Assembly: GCA_017547525.1 (NCBI GenBank)
Contig: JAFYPL010000015.1
Coordinates: forward strand, 1-41,640
Origin: Oscillospiraceae bacterium
GTDB taxonomy: Bacteria; Bacillota; Clostridia; Oscillospirales; Ruminococcaceae
Direction of reading: 5' to 3'
DNA length: 41,640 nucleotides
How positions within the stretch are numbered: position 1 is the stretch's first letter; every line of letters begins with the position of its first letter. Both the position numbers and the translations under genes were made by a program. Shown here one piece after another: positions 1-8,601 of the stretch. The notes beneath the pieces were generated by a model. That model was not told the DNA's origin. It did not search any database and was given only the letters and a program-made list of their open reading frames with translations.

Positions 1-65
1 CAATCCATCATGCCGCAACCTGTGCGTTCACGAAGATCTTTTACATCTTTAGCTGTAAATGCCAT
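1..65 (-). CDS. tsf: Elongation factor Ts, N-terminal fragment
   Basis: The reverse strand begins ATG at 63-65 and reads MAFTAKDVKDLRERTGCGMM before leaving the window. This is the conserved UBA-like N-terminus of EF-Ts, which recycles EF-Tu by exchanging GDP for GTP. Only about 21 codons are visible. It lies 78 bases downstream of rpsB on the same strand, the usual rpsB-tsf operon of Bacteria, and an AGG-rich ribosome site precedes its start. The rest of the gene lies outside the window, so integrity cannot be judged. Confidence 0.93.
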   Translation of the reverse strand, partial: MAFTAKDVKDLRERTGCGMMD

Positions 66-143
66 AATTTTGTTCCTCCAACTATATTAGATTTCCTGTA
101 AAATAGTTTATAAATTATAATCTGTAACGATTTTAATTATTTA

Positions 144-863
144 TTATTCTGCAACTTCTTCTGTTGCTGCAACTGTCTGTTCGCCCTGACGGCCTTCGAT
201 GATAGCGTCAGCCATAGCGCCAGCGATCAGTTTAACTGCTCTGATAGCGTCGTCGTTGCCAGGAATTACATAGTCAACTTCGTCTGGATCACAGTTTGTG
301 TCAACGATAGCTACTACTGGGATACCCAGGTTTTTAGCTTCTGCAACTGCGATTTTTTCTTTTCTTGTATCAACAATGAACATAGCTTTTGGCAGTGTGC
401 CCATGTTTTTGATACCGCCCATGAATTTTTCCAGTTTTTCGATTTCCAGTTCGAGTTTGATAACTTCTTTTTTAGGCAGGAGATCGAATGTACCGTCTTC
501 TTTCATTTTGTTGAGCTGTTCAAGACGAGCAATTCTTTTCTGAATTGTTTTGTAGTTTGTGAGCATACCACCCAGCCATCTTGCGTTTACAAAGTGCATG
601 CCGCATCTTTCAGCTTCTTCTCTGATAGCTTCCTGAGCCTGTTTCTTTGTACCTACGAACAGGATTTCGCCGCCTTCAGCAGAAACTTCTTTGATGAAAT
701 CGTATGCAGTGTCCAGCATTTTTACTGTTTTCTGCAGGTCGATGATATAGATACCGTTTCTTTCTGTGAAGATGTATTTAGCCATTTTAGGGTTCCATCT
801 TCTTGTCTGGTGGCCGAAATGTACGCCGGCTTCGAGTAATTGTTTCATTGATACTGATGACAT
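144..863 (-). CDS. rpsB: 30S ribosomal protein S2
   Basis: The 239-residue product is a full-length S2. The N-terminus [20 protein letters not shown] carries the family signature, and the segments [22 protein letters not shown] and [20 protein letters not shown] follow in order. S2 binds the 30S subunit between head and body and is needed for initiation. A short Glu/Ala-rich tail ends the protein. Codon use is strongly biased, as expected of a highly expressed gene. It is the first gene of a tsf operon, driven by a consensus promoter at 976-1004 and preceded by a hairpin leader. The SD GGAGG sits at 873-877. Confidence 0.98.
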   Translation of the reverse strand: MSSVSMKQLLEAGVHFGHQTRRWNPKMAKYIFTERNGIYIIDLQKTVKMLDTAYDFIKEVSAEGGEILFVGTKKQAQEAIREEAERCGMHFVNARWLGGMLTNYKTIQKRIARLEQLNKMKEDGTFDLLPKKEVIKLELEIEKLEKFMGGIKNMGTLPKAMFIVDTRKEKIAVAEAKNLGIPVVAIVDTNCDPDEVDYVIPGNDDAIRAVKLIAGAMADAIIEGRQGEQTVAATEEVAE

Positions 864-894
864 AATTTTTTACCTCCGTTTGGTTATATCCTCC

Positions 895-955
895 GCTGTG
901 CTTTGCGAATTTTTACAGGACTATATTTCTATACACCACCTGTAAGGAACACAGC
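895..955 (-). promoter_or_regulatory. Structured rpsB leader hairpin
   Basis: On the minus-strand transcript an outer stem (950-955 with 895-900, GCTGTG/CACAGC) and an inner stem (939-945 with 913-919, TTACAGG/CCTGTAA) nest around a 19-base loop. They end directly beside a first GGAGG at 890-894, while the gene's own SD is 13 bases further on at 873-877. There is no U-run, so it is not a terminator. Ribosomal-protein operons are often autoregulated through such leaders, so S2 feedback control is an inference from position. Whether it belongs to a known leader family needs a covariance search. Confidence 0.45.
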
Positions 956-975
956 GTGCGTATTTGCGCCTAAAT

Positions 976-1004
976 ATTCTATCATGGACATATTGAAATG
1001 TCAA
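976..1004 (-). promoter_or_regulatory. Sigma-A promoter of rpsB-tsf
   Basis: Reading the minus strand, TTGACA (999-1004) is followed after exactly 17 bases by TAGAAT (976-981). This is a near-perfect housekeeping promoter. It lies about 110 bases upstream of the rpsB start, leaving room for the structured leader. Confidence 0.85.
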
Positions 1005-1043
1005 TATGAAATATGTAATTTTTGCCTATAAATAAACGTTTTT

Positions 1044-1325
1044 TTAGTCATAATCCACAGTAAATACACCTCTGCCAGCCACATCATCATTCGCTTGTGT
1101 TTTTATCAGTATTACATCGGTTCCCACAGTGATAACATCTGACCAAGGTATACGTATATCTTTTCTTCTACCTAAAATACCAAAAAATTTCGGTCTGCCA
1201 AAAACAATCAGGTTTTGTACAGATGATGTATTTTCATCAAATTCCAGATCGTCTGCACGCCCGATATTCCGCCCTGTAGAAATACTGATTATGTCTTTCC
1301 GGCACAAAATAGAAAGAGCCACCAT
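1044..1325 (-). CDS. ylmC: YlmC/YmxH family sporulation protein (PRC-barrel)
   Basis: This is a small PRC-barrel-type protein of 93 residues. The open frame runs further upstream, but a GGAGG seven bases before the third in-frame ATG fixes the start at 1325 (MVALSILCRKDIISISTGRN). The pattern D-I-I-S-I-S-T-G-x-x-I-G near the N-terminus and an RIPWSDV segment are typical of the YlmC/YmxH family, which sits next to sigG in many endospore formers. The family is sporulation-associated but its biochemical role is not established. It lies 54 bases downstream of sigG on the same strand and probably shares its transcript. Confidence 0.8.
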   Translation of the reverse strand: MVALSILCRKDIISISTGRNIGRADDLEFDENTSSVQNLIVFGRPKFFGILGRRKDIRIPWSDVITVGTDVILIKTQANDDVAGRGVFTVDYD

Positions 1326-1379
1326 AAATTCCACCTCCATATTCATTATATGAAAGCAGTATTTATAGTGTGCTCTGTG

Positions 1380-2159
1380 TTATTGCAGCATAAGCTGTTT
1401 TTTCATCATTTTCAGTACATTCTTTTCTATTCTGGAAACCTGAGCCTGACTTATTCCCACCATGTCAGCTACCTGAGTCTGTGTTTTACCCTGAATATAT
1501 CTCAAATTCAATATTCGTTTTTCCCTTTTCCGTAACCCGTGCAAGATATCCTGAATAATAATTTTAGATATAAACTCATCTTCAAAATTCTCTCCTTTTA
1601 TCTGGTCCAGAAGATATACGCCATCTTTTTCTTCACCAAATACAGGATCATATAACGATATTGCAGGAGATACCGCATCTATTGCACTGCGTATCCGGAA
1701 ACTAGTTGTTCCCAGTTCCTTTGCTATATCAGCAACCGCAGGTTCTGAATCATAATTACGTATATAATTTTCCTTGTAGCTTAACGCTCTATACGCCAGA
1801 TCTTTTGTGCTACGACTGACTTTTACAGTACTGTTATCCCTGATATACCTTTTTATTTCCCCCAGTATCATAACCACGCCATAGGTCGAAAACTGTACAT
1901 TTAAAGCTGTGTCAAAATTGTTCAGTGCCTTTATCAATCCTATACAACCTACCTGAAACAAATCATCCCGGTCTATGTTACGTGTGTTTACTTTCTGTAT
2001 GATACTTAATACCAGCTTAAGATTTGACATTACAAGAATATCTTTTGCTTTTTTGTCGCCATTTTTCATCTTTGTTATAAGAGTTTCTCTTTCGATATCT
2101 GTTAAAACCGGCAACAAAGAAGTATCTATGCCTGTAATCTCTACTTTTTTATAATACAG
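1380..2159 (-). CDS. sigG: RNA polymerase sporulation sigma factor SigG, probable CTG start
   Basis: The protein is sigma-G, which directs late transcription in the forespore. Region 2 (NLKLVLSIIQKVN, DLFQVGCIGLIKALNNFD), region 3 and the region 4 helix-turn-helix (GKTQTQVADMVGISQAQVSR) are all intact. The start is unusual. No ATG or GTG occurs in frame; the only upstream option, TTG at 2174, has no SD in front of it. CTG at 2157-2159 lies seven bases after GGGGAG and gives MYYKKVEITGIDTS, which aligns without a gap to the Bacillus N-terminus MSRNKVEICGVDTS and gives 259 residues against 260. I therefore choose CTG. It follows sigE on the same strand after a 75-base gap, as in Bacillus. Confidence 0.93.
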   Translation of the reverse strand: MYYKKVEITGIDTSLLPVLTDIERETLITKMKNGDKKAKDILVMSNLKLVLSIIQKVNTRNIDRDDLFQVGCIGLIKALNNFDTALNVQFSTYGVVMILGEIKRYIRDNSTVKVSRSTKDLAYRALSYKENYIRNYDSEPAVADIAKELGTTSFRIRSAIDAVSPAISLYDPVFGEEKDGVYLLDQIKGENFEDEFISKIIIQDILHGLRKREKRILNLRYIQGKTQTQVADMVGISQAQVSRIEKNVLKMMKKQLMLQ

Positions 2160-2234
2160 ATTATCACTCCCCAATTTTCTGTTATGGAGTAATTATCTGC
2201 AGTATAACACGTTATTATGTATGGCAAAAGCTGT

Positions 2235-2933
2235 CTAACCAATTTTTTCAATTTCTTTTTTCAGCTTTCTGAATATTCTTTTTTCCAATCTGGAAATATA
2301 TGACTGTGATATACCAATAATATCGGCTACTTCTTTTTGCGTTTTTTCTTCCTTACCATCCAGACCGAATCGCATTATCATTATCTCCCTTTCCCTTTCT
2401 GGCAAAGTTTCCAGTGATTTCCACACAGCCTGTCGGTCACTTTCTATTTCCATATCTTTGCTGATTTCATTCTCATCAGTAAACAACACATCTATCAGGT
2501 TCAGCTCATTTCCGTCTGAATCCGTAGAAAGCGCCTCATCCATACTTATGTCTATGTTTCTGTTTGACCGTTTGCGAAGGTACATAAGTATTTCATTTTC
2601 CACACACCTGGATGCATATGTGGCAAATTTTATATTTTTTGAGGGTATAAAATTATTTACAGCTTTTATAAGCCCCATAGTACCTATGGATGTGAGGTCG
2701 TCTACAGGCACTGATGTGTTCTCAAACTTTTTTGCTATGTAAACCACCAGACGAAGGTTATGTACAATAAGCATATTAGAGGCTTTTTTATCCTTTTTTT
2801 CCAATCCTTCAAAAACCTCTTTCTCCTGCTGAGGTGTAAGTGGTGGTGGCAACAGCTGGGGACCAGATATATAAAGAACTTTCTGTAAAGACGCCAAAAA
2901 TCCAACCAGTTTTTTCAGAATACTATAACCCAT
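2235..2933 (-). CDS. sigE: RNA polymerase sporulation sigma factor SigE (pro-sigma-E)
   Basis: This is the mother-cell sigma factor, made as an inactive membrane-associated precursor. A hydrophobic/basic pro-sequence (MGYSILKKLVGFLASLQKVL) precedes YISGPQLLPPPL, the position where SpoIIGA cuts in Bacillus. Region 2 (NLRLVVYIAKKFENT, SIGTMGLIKAVNNF, ATYASRCVENEILMYLR) and region 4 (EKTQKEVADIIGISQSYISR) are very conserved. The start at 2933 is chosen because GGGAG lies five bases upstream; an earlier in-frame ATG at 2954 would overlap spoIIGA. The ATG begins one base after the spoIIGA stop, so protease and substrate genes are translationally adjacent. The protein has 232 residues. Confidence 0.97.
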   Translation of the reverse strand: MGYSILKKLVGFLASLQKVLYISGPQLLPPPLTPQQEKEVFEGLEKKDKKASNMLIVHNLRLVVYIAKKFENTSVPVDDLTSIGTMGLIKAVNNFIPSKNIKFATYASRCVENEILMYLRKRSNRNIDISMDEALSTDSDGNELNLIDVLFTDENEISKDMEIESDRQAVWKSLETLPEREREIMIMRFGLDGKEEKTQKEVADIIGISQSYISRLEKRIFRKLKKEIEKIG

Positions 2934-2934
2934 A

Positions 2935-3777
2935 TTATCTCCCTGCCATATCAAAAATATCTTTTCCGAATATTACATCTGTATCTTTATCAAAAGATTG
3001 TTCCGTAAAAGCAATTAGTATATTTTCTATTCTATGATTGTTTATTACTACTCTGTCTGGAACGATTGCCGGCAATATACCACTACCGGAAATATCAGAA
3101 TAAAATATACACACTATATTTTTATCTCCTGTGATATTTCCAGATAAAAAATCTTTTAATTTTATGTATAGCTCCAACGGCATGACACCATTCACTGACT
3201 GCATACTGCACAGCATAACTGCCCTGTGCCCCAGAATATCTCGTACGGAAAAACCAGTATCATAAAATGCTGACAACAAAATTTTTCTGCCTTCAATTTC
3301 TATTTCACACTCCTGTTTTTCGCCCGAAACACTTTTTGAGTAAAGTATCCCATATATATTTATTACGACATATGCCAAAGTAATACACATAACCAGCAGG
3401 ACAGGATTTATATTTATATAACATAAAAAATTATTAAAATAAAACACTTCGCTTTTTTGTGACATATACAGGACTGTTCCACTGAAAAAAGCTGTGGAAA
3501 AGAACAATATCCCGGTATTTCTTATATAATTTTTCGTATTTATAAATCCATATGCTATATAACTGCACAGCAATAACGATACAGATCTTAAAACCAAAGA
3601 TATAACAGGATTCAATTCCAGAAAAATAAACGTAGCGAACAGTGCTCCGACCAGTGACGATAAAACCACCCTTTTATTGTTATAGGAAATTTTTCCCAGC
3701 CGGGAACTGATTTTCAGTAAAATATAATTCACCAATATATTTGTCACCAAGTGCACATCCAGATAAACAGTAATCAC
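2935..3777 (-). CDS. spoIIGA: Sigma-E processing membrane aspartic protease SpoIIGA
   Basis: The N-terminal half has several hydrophobic segments beginning MITVYLDVHLVTNILVNYIL, the membrane part of SpoIIGA. The C-terminal half carries FYDTGFS with the catalytic Asp at about residue 173, the D-T/S-G motif of dimeric aspartic proteases. In Bacillus SpoIIGA sits in the septal membrane and cleaves pro-sigma-E after a signal made under sigma-F. Length (280) fits the family. The start is GTG at 3775-3777, four bases after a GGGTGAT SD. It is the first gene of the sporulation block; the 66 bases before the MATE terminator should contain its promoter, but I could not place a convincing Spo0A box. 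Confidence 0.92.
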   Translation of the reverse strand: MITVYLDVHLVTNILVNYILLKISSRLGKISYNNKRVVLSSLVGALFATFIFLELNPVISLVLRSVSLLLCSYIAYGFINTKNYIRNTGILFFSTAFFSGTVLYMSQKSEVFYFNNFLCYININPVLLVMCITLAYVVINIYGILYSKSVSGEKQECEIEIEGRKILLSAFYDTGFSVRDILGHRAVMLCSMQSVNGVMPLELYIKLKDFLSGNITGDKNIVCIFYSDISGSGILPAIVPDRVVINNHRIENILIAFTEQSFDKDTDVIFGKDIFDMAGR

Positions 3778-3843
3778 TTTATCACCCGAAAAATATTTTA
3801 TAATATGACCAAAGAAAAAAATGTCCGATTAAGCAAAATAAAA

Positions 3844-3870
3844 ACGGGATAAAACCACGTTTTATCCCGT
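3844..3870 (-). terminator. Terminator of the MATE gene
   Basis: ACGGGATAAAAC (3844-3855) pairs perfectly with GTTTTATCCCGT (3859-3870), a 12-bp stem with a 3-base loop. It is followed on the minus strand by a T-rich run, 15 bases after the MATE stop codon. Confidence 0.9.
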
Positions 3871-3884
3871 ATATATTTATTCAA

Positions 3885-5264
3885 TTATGCTTCTACAGTT
3901 TTTTCTGTATCTGTAACACGTTTAGATACAAAAGCTTTACCTCTCCAGCCACCTGTGAGGTAACGGATAGTGTTGAGTGAAAGAACTGTACACCAACCGA
4001 TAACCATACCAGCCCAGATAGAAATTTCGCCCATCTGCAGTGAGTGAACCATGATATGTGTCACAGGTACACGCACAACTACCATACAGATACTTGCAAG
4101 CATAGCAAATTTAGTATCGCCAACACCACGATGGAACTGGTTGAGAGCCTGGAACAGACCGAAGATAAACAGGAATTTAGCTGCGAAACCAATACCCATT
4201 GAAGCCAGTTCAACAACCTTTACATCTTCTGCCAGACCGAAAAGGTTGATGATTGCAGGAGCAATTACAGGCAATACGAATGCCATTGTAAGGCCGAAAA
4301 TAAGCTGCATTGTAATAGTAGCTTTAACGCCTTCTTTAGCACGTTTTTCCTGACCTGCGCCGATATTCTGACCTGCAAACATGGAAAGAGCCATTGCAAA
4401 CTGCATCAGTGGCATTGTTACAAAGTTTTCAATTCTGTTGGACACACCGAAAGCTGCAGTCATATCCGCACCGAAGTAGTTTACGTAAGACTGAACAAAC
4501 ATCATACCTACAGAAACTACAGACTGCTGTACAGCTGATGGCAGACCATAGTTGATGATAGCTCCGATAATAGTTCTGTCAAATATCCATTCGCCTTTAC
4601 CAAGTTTAAAGATCTGTACTTTTTTACCTACGTAGAGGTGGCAAAGGAAACCAGACAGAGCCTGCGCAAGGAGTGTAGCCCATGCTACACCAGCTACGCC
4701 CATACCGAATGTTGCAACAAAAAGAATGTCCAGAATGATATTTGTAACTGCTGCAACAATCAGAAAATAGAGTGGTGTCTTACTGTCACCGATAGCACGC
4801 AGAACAGAAGCATACATATTGTACACAAACTGGAAAGGCATGCCCATAAACATGATTTTCAGATATCTTGCACTGTCTGGCATAATATTTGCCGGTGTTT
4901 TCAGCAAAACAAGAATAGGTTCTGCAATAACTGTACCAAAGATAGCGAGAACGATAGACAGGCAAGTAATAAAAATAAAACCTGTGGAAAACACACGTTT
5001 CATTCTTTCATAATCACGTGCACCGAAAACCTGTGAAACAACAACAGACATACCTGCTGTAAAACCAAAAGCAATCGCAACCAGCAAAAACTGGATACTG
5101 CCACTGGCGGAAACCGCAGCCAGTGCAGTGGCACCTTCATAGTTACCTACTATAATGGAGTCAACTGTACTGTACAGCTGCTGAAAAATATTGCCAAGAA
5201 GCATTGGAATAGCAAACATAAAAATAGTCTTCATAGGACTACCGGTTGTAAAATCTCTTGCCAA
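3885..5264 (-). CDS. MATE family efflux transporter
   Basis: This is a polytopic membrane antiporter of about 459 residues of the multi-antimicrobial extrusion family, exporting cationic drugs or metabolites against Na+ or H+. The N-terminus MARDFTTGSPMKTIFMFAIP and the segment NIFQQLYSTVDSIIVGNYEG are typical of the NorM/DinF-like clostridial group. The second half repeats the fold (GLPSAVQQSVVSVGMMFVQS). TTG at 5264 is preferred because family members begin MARDLT; a GTG at 5273 is also possible, and the SD is weak (GAGAG) in either case. It is monocistronic, with its own promoter (5381-5409), a leader hairpin and a terminator. Substrate is unknown. Confidence 0.92.
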   Translation of the reverse strand: MARDFTTGSPMKTIFMFAIPMLLGNIFQQLYSTVDSIIVGNYEGATALAAVSASGSIQFLLVAIAFGFTAGMSVVVSQVFGARDYERMKRVFSTGFIFITCLSIVLAIFGTVIAEPILVLLKTPANIMPDSARYLKIMFMGMPFQFVYNMYASVLRAIGDSKTPLYFLIVAAVTNIILDILFVATFGMGVAGVAWATLLAQALSGFLCHLYVGKKVQIFKLGKGEWIFDRTIIGAIINYGLPSAVQQSVVSVGMMFVQSYVNYFGADMTAAFGVSNRIENFVTMPLMQFAMALSMFAGQNIGAGQEKRAKEGVKATITMQLIFGLTMAFVLPVIAPAIINLFGLAEDVKVVELASMGIGFAAKFLFIFGLFQALNQFHRGVGDTKFAMLASICMVVVRVPVTHIMVHSLQMGEISIWAGMVIGWCTVLSLNTIRYLTGGWRGKAFVSKRVTDTEKTVEA

Positions 5265-5320
5265 AATAATCACTCTCTTTCTTCAAAAATAAATTTTATC
5301 TACTAAAACATTTCAATTTT

Positions 5321-5353
5321 AAAGATACTCACTGCCGGGCAGTGAGTATCTTT
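5321..5353 (-). promoter_or_regulatory. Strong leader hairpin, attenuator or mutS2 terminator
   Basis: AAAGATACTCACTGCC (5321-5336) is the exact reverse complement of 5338-5353, a 16-bp perfect inverted repeat around a single base. It lies downstream of mutS2 but also downstream of the consensus MATE promoter, inside the MATE leader and about 57 bases before the start codon. On the minus strand it is followed by TTTAAAATTG, a poor U-run. It may end mutS2 transcripts, attenuate MATE transcripts, or both. Confidence 0.6.
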
Positions 5354-5380
5354 ATGTAAAAAATATTAACTAACATAACA

Positions 5381-5409
5381 ATTATATAGATGTAAAATAT
5401 CAATGTCAA
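5381..5409 (-). promoter_or_regulatory. Consensus sigma-A promoter of the MATE gene
   Basis: On the minus strand TTGACA (5404-5409), a 17-base spacer and TATAAT (5381-5386) form a perfect match to the housekeeping consensus. It lies 41 bases downstream of the mutS2 stop and about 120 bases upstream of the MATE start. Confidence 0.88.
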
Positions 5410-5449
5410 GTGAACATTTACCATTTTATATAAAGTGTGCACAGACATA

Positions 5450-7828
5450 TTATTTCAATTCTACAACTGTTACACCGCTTTCGCCTTCACCATAAGTACC
5501 CAGACGGAAGGTGCGTACGTGCGGATGTCTTCTCAGGTGCTGATGTATACCACTGCGCAGCGCGCCTGTACCCTTACCATGAATAATGTACAGTACGTTA
5601 AGACGTTGCATTATACCATTATCCAGAAAACGGTCCACTTCCAGAATCGCATCATCCACAGTCATACCCAACAAGTTAATTTCTGTATTTGAGTCACGAC
5701 CATTTCCTTCGCGCTTTACTTTTGTCTGAACGTTTCGATACTGATTCTGTGGCTGTTTAGGTTTGGCTGTATCCATATAAAGGTCGCTGATATGCACCTT
5801 TGTTTTGATAATACCCGCAACAACATCAACCATACCGTTTGAATTTGCAGGCCCCTGTACAACAGCCGCTTTGTTAAGAGAGGCAATAATAACCTTGTCA
5901 CCTTTTTTAACACTTTCCAGCTGTGGGTGTTCTACAACAGCTTCCTCTTTTTCTTCCACCATAGAAATAAGTTTCTGTGACTGATTTCTGGCTATATCGC
6001 GGGCTTTCTGTAAACGCTGCTGTGCAGAAACGTTTTCCTGTTTCTGTAATACTTTAAGTTCATCAGAAAGTTTATAAGCTTCGTCCTGTACCTTCTGGGC
6101 ATTCTGTCTTGCGCGCCGTGTAAGCAGGTCAGCTTCCTGTTGTGCTTTCTGTATGATTTTGGCACTTTTTTCTTCAGCCTGACGCATCTTTGTGGCCTGA
6201 TAGTCCTTCAGTTCTTCTATTTCATCCTGACTGGCTTTCAGCTGTTTTCTCATGTCTTCCAGCTGTGAAAATACTTTATTCAGGTTTTTTTCATCGTTGG
6301 AAAGATGTGATTTTGCATTTTCTATAATTTCATCACTGATTCCCAGACGTTTACTGATATAGAAAGCATTTGATTTACCCGGCACACCCATAATAATACG
6401 GTATGTAGGACGCAGAGTTTCTGTGTCAAATTCACAGCTTGCGTTCTGCACACCAGGTGCTTCCAGTGCGTAGATTTTCAGTTCACCGTAATGGGTTGTA
6501 GCCATCACTCTTGCTCCCTGTTTTCTCAGTTGTTCAATAATACTGAGCGCCAGGGCTGCGCCTTCAGCAGGGTCGGTACCCGCACCAAGTTCGTCCATCA
6601 GAACAAGGCTGTTTCTGTCAGCCTGTTTAAGTATTTTGGCTATATTGGTCATATGGCCTGAGAAAGTTGACAGGCTCTGCTGAATTGACTGTTCATCGCC
6701 TATATCTACCAGAACACTGCCGAACAGACAAACTGAACTGCTTTCGTGAGCAGGAATAAGCAAACCACTGGCCGCCATAGTGCACAAAAGGCCTGCAGTT
6801 TTAAGTGAAACTGTTTTACCACCGGTGTTAGGACCGGTAATAATCATTGTATCGTAATCAAAGCCAAGAGAAATATCTGTAGGCACAACTTTGCCTTTTT
6901 CAATAAGCGGATGACGTGCTTTGTTCAGTCTGAATTTCAGTTCTTCGTTTATAGTCGGCATAACAGCATCCATACGGATTGCAAGCTTTGCGCGTGCCAC
7001 ATATTTATCAACATCCAGAAGTTTTTTGTAGCTGTCAATAAACAGGCCTGAATTTGATGAAACAACCTGTGAAAACTTCATCAGTATTTTGTTTATTTCT
7101 TCCTGTTCCTGATTGTACAACTGCATTATTTTTGCATTGAGGTCAGCAACTATGGCAGGTTCAATAAAATATGTGGAGCCGGATGCAGAAACATCGTGTA
7201 CTACGCCGCTGATTTCATTTTTGTGCTCTGCTTTTACGGGTACAACAAATTTATTCTGTCTTATAGTAACCACAGATTCCTGCAGGTATTTCTGATAAGT
7301 CTGGCTTTTAATAATATGGTCCAGTTTATCCCTCACACTGCTTTCAGTCTGTTTTATCTTTCTGCGAACATCATAAAGACCGTCGCTGGCAGTATCGGCA
7401 ACCTGATTTTCAGAAATAATCGCCTCTGTAATCGCCTTTTCCAGTTGTGGATTCTCTGTAATAGATGAAATCTGCCAGTCCAGTATACTGTCAGTTCTTT
7501 CATACGCAAAATACCATTTTTTGATTCTGTCAAAGTTTCGGTACATTCTGGCGACTGACAGCAATTCTGCACATGATAACATAGCGCCTTTTGTACTGTG
7601 GACAACAGCCTCGTATGCCCCCTGAGCAGAATCCAGACGAGGGTCTGAATATTTGTATATGTAGGCAGAGAGCACATCAGCCTTTAAAAGTTCCTCACGG
7701 ACAAATTCAATGTCTGTGGATGGTTTCAAATGCATTGCTTCCGCTTTATTGTCTTTGAACACACACAGTTCGCTTAACATGGACAGAATCTTGTCAAATT
7801 CTATCGCTTTCAAACTTTTATCTTTCAA
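5450..7828 (-). CDS. mutS2: Endonuclease MutS2
   Basis: The 792-residue protein has the MutS2 layout. An N-terminal MutS core/clamp is followed by an ABC ATPase with Walker A GPNTGGKT at residues 332-339 and Walker B LVLMDELGAGTDPAEG, then a long Gln/Lys/Glu-rich coiled coil, a KOW-like segment and a C-terminal Smr domain with HGKGTGALR. MutS2 lacks the mismatch-recognition domain; it is implicated in limiting recombination and, in Bacillus, in splitting collided ribosomes. The start is TTG at 7828, placed by an AGGAG eight bases upstream that overlaps the end of recO. It follows recO by two bases, so the two are co-transcribed. Confidence 0.97.
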   Translation of the reverse strand: MKDKSLKAIEFDKILSMLSELCVFKDNKAEAMHLKPSTDIEFVREELLKADVLSAYIYKYSDPRLDSAQGAYEAVVHSTKGAMLSCAELLSVARMYRNFDRIKKWYFAYERTDSILDWQISSITENPQLEKAITEAIISENQVADTASDGLYDVRRKIKQTESSVRDKLDHIIKSQTYQKYLQESVVTIRQNKFVVPVKAEHKNEISGVVHDVSASGSTYFIEPAIVADLNAKIMQLYNQEQEEINKILMKFSQVVSSNSGLFIDSYKKLLDVDKYVARAKLAIRMDAVMPTINEELKFRLNKARHPLIEKGKVVPTDISLGFDYDTMIITGPNTGGKTVSLKTAGLLCTMAASGLLIPAHESSSVCLFGSVLVDIGDEQSIQQSLSTFSGHMTNIAKILKQADRNSLVLMDELGAGTDPAEGAALALSIIEQLRKQGARVMATTHYGELKIYALEAPGVQNASCEFDTETLRPTYRIIMGVPGKSNAFYISKRLGISDEIIENAKSHLSNDEKNLNKVFSQLEDMRKQLKASQDEIEELKDYQATKMRQAEEKSAKIIQKAQQEADLLTRRARQNAQKVQDEAYKLSDELKVLQKQENVSAQQRLQKARDIARNQSQKLISMVEEKEEAVVEHPQLESVKKGDKVIIASLNKAAVVQGPANSNGMVDVVAGIIKTKVHISDLYMDTAKPKQPQNQYRNVQTKVKREGNGRDSNTEINLLGMTVDDAILEVDRFLDNGIMQRLNVLYIIHGKGTGALRSGIHQHLRRHPHVRTFRLGTYGEGESGVTVVELK

Positions 7829-7830
7829 TG

Positions 7831-8601
7831 TTACATCTCCTGTGATTGTACACTCTTTAAAAATTGTAATGTTTTATATTCTGGTTTGGTATGCCGCAGT
7901 ACATATGCTTCCCGCACCATTGACAGATGATTTGCAAAAAAGTCATTTACCGTAAACGAAAACATTTTCTCAAGATCTGCGTATGCAAAATAGCGCATCG
8001 CCAGTGCTGCAGGTTTTTCAAGAATCATTCTGTCCGCCTGATAGGACTTTATACAGTCGCAGCATACAATGTCACTATTGACCACATCTATGAAGAAAAT
8101 ATCTTTTTCATATTCACCGCAGGTTTTACACCCCAATAAATCGGGGCGAAAACCTGTATCACACATCAGTCGCATTTCAAATGCAGCTTTACATAACGAA
8201 ACCTGCCATTTACCTGTAGTAAGCATGTGAAGTATATTCAGATACAGACGAAGTATCTCATTATTCATGTCGTTAGGTACGCTCACTTCACATACAAGCT
8301 CTGACATGTACATTGCCAACGCCAGATACTCTACATTAGCAGATAATGCATGAAAAATGTGCTTTACCGACGCTTCATTCAACTGGTACAGGTCAGATGA
8401 TCGGGACCGGAAAATGACAAACTCACTGTATGTAAACAAACCAGTGGCGCTATGAAACCTGTTTTTCAACCTCATAGCACCTTTTACGTAAATATTGATA
8501 ACCCCAAGCTCTTTACTGAGAACAGTTATAATTTTATCACTTTCCTTGGTTTTTATCTCTTTTATTACTATTCCCGTTATTGTCTGTGTCTGTACGCTCA
8601 T
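7831..8601 (-). CDS. recO: DNA repair protein RecO
   Basis: RecO loads RecA onto SSB-coated DNA with RecR. The 256-residue protein starts with the OB-fold (TITGIVIKEIKTKESDKIIT, GVINIYVKGAMR) and ends with a helical domain holding a four-Cys zinc site (GCKTCG and CCDC). The length is normal. The ATG at 8601 lies inside the end of yqzL, with GGGGAT as SD, so 65 bases are read in two frames. The order era-yqzL-recO is typical of Bacillota, and mutS2 follows two bases later. Confidence 0.95.
   Translation of the reverse strand: MSVQTQTITGIVIKEIKTKESDKIITVLSKELGVINIYVKGAMRLKNRFHSATGLFTYSEFVIFRSRSSDLYQLNEASVKHIFHALSANVEYLALAMYMSELVCEVSVPNDMNNEILRLYLNILHMLTTGKWQVSLCKAAFEMRLMCDTGFRPDLLGCKTCGEYEKDIFFIDVVNSDIVCCDCIKSYQADRMILEKPAALAMRYFAYADLEKMFSFTVNDFFANHLSMVREAYVLRHTKPEYKTLQFLKSVQSQEM

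Noticed and set aside
2200-2220. Inverted repeat ATAAC-AC-GTTAT between sigE and sigG
   Set aside because: Short arms and no T-run. It could be chance, and it is neither a convincing terminator nor a known sigma-F/G promoter element.
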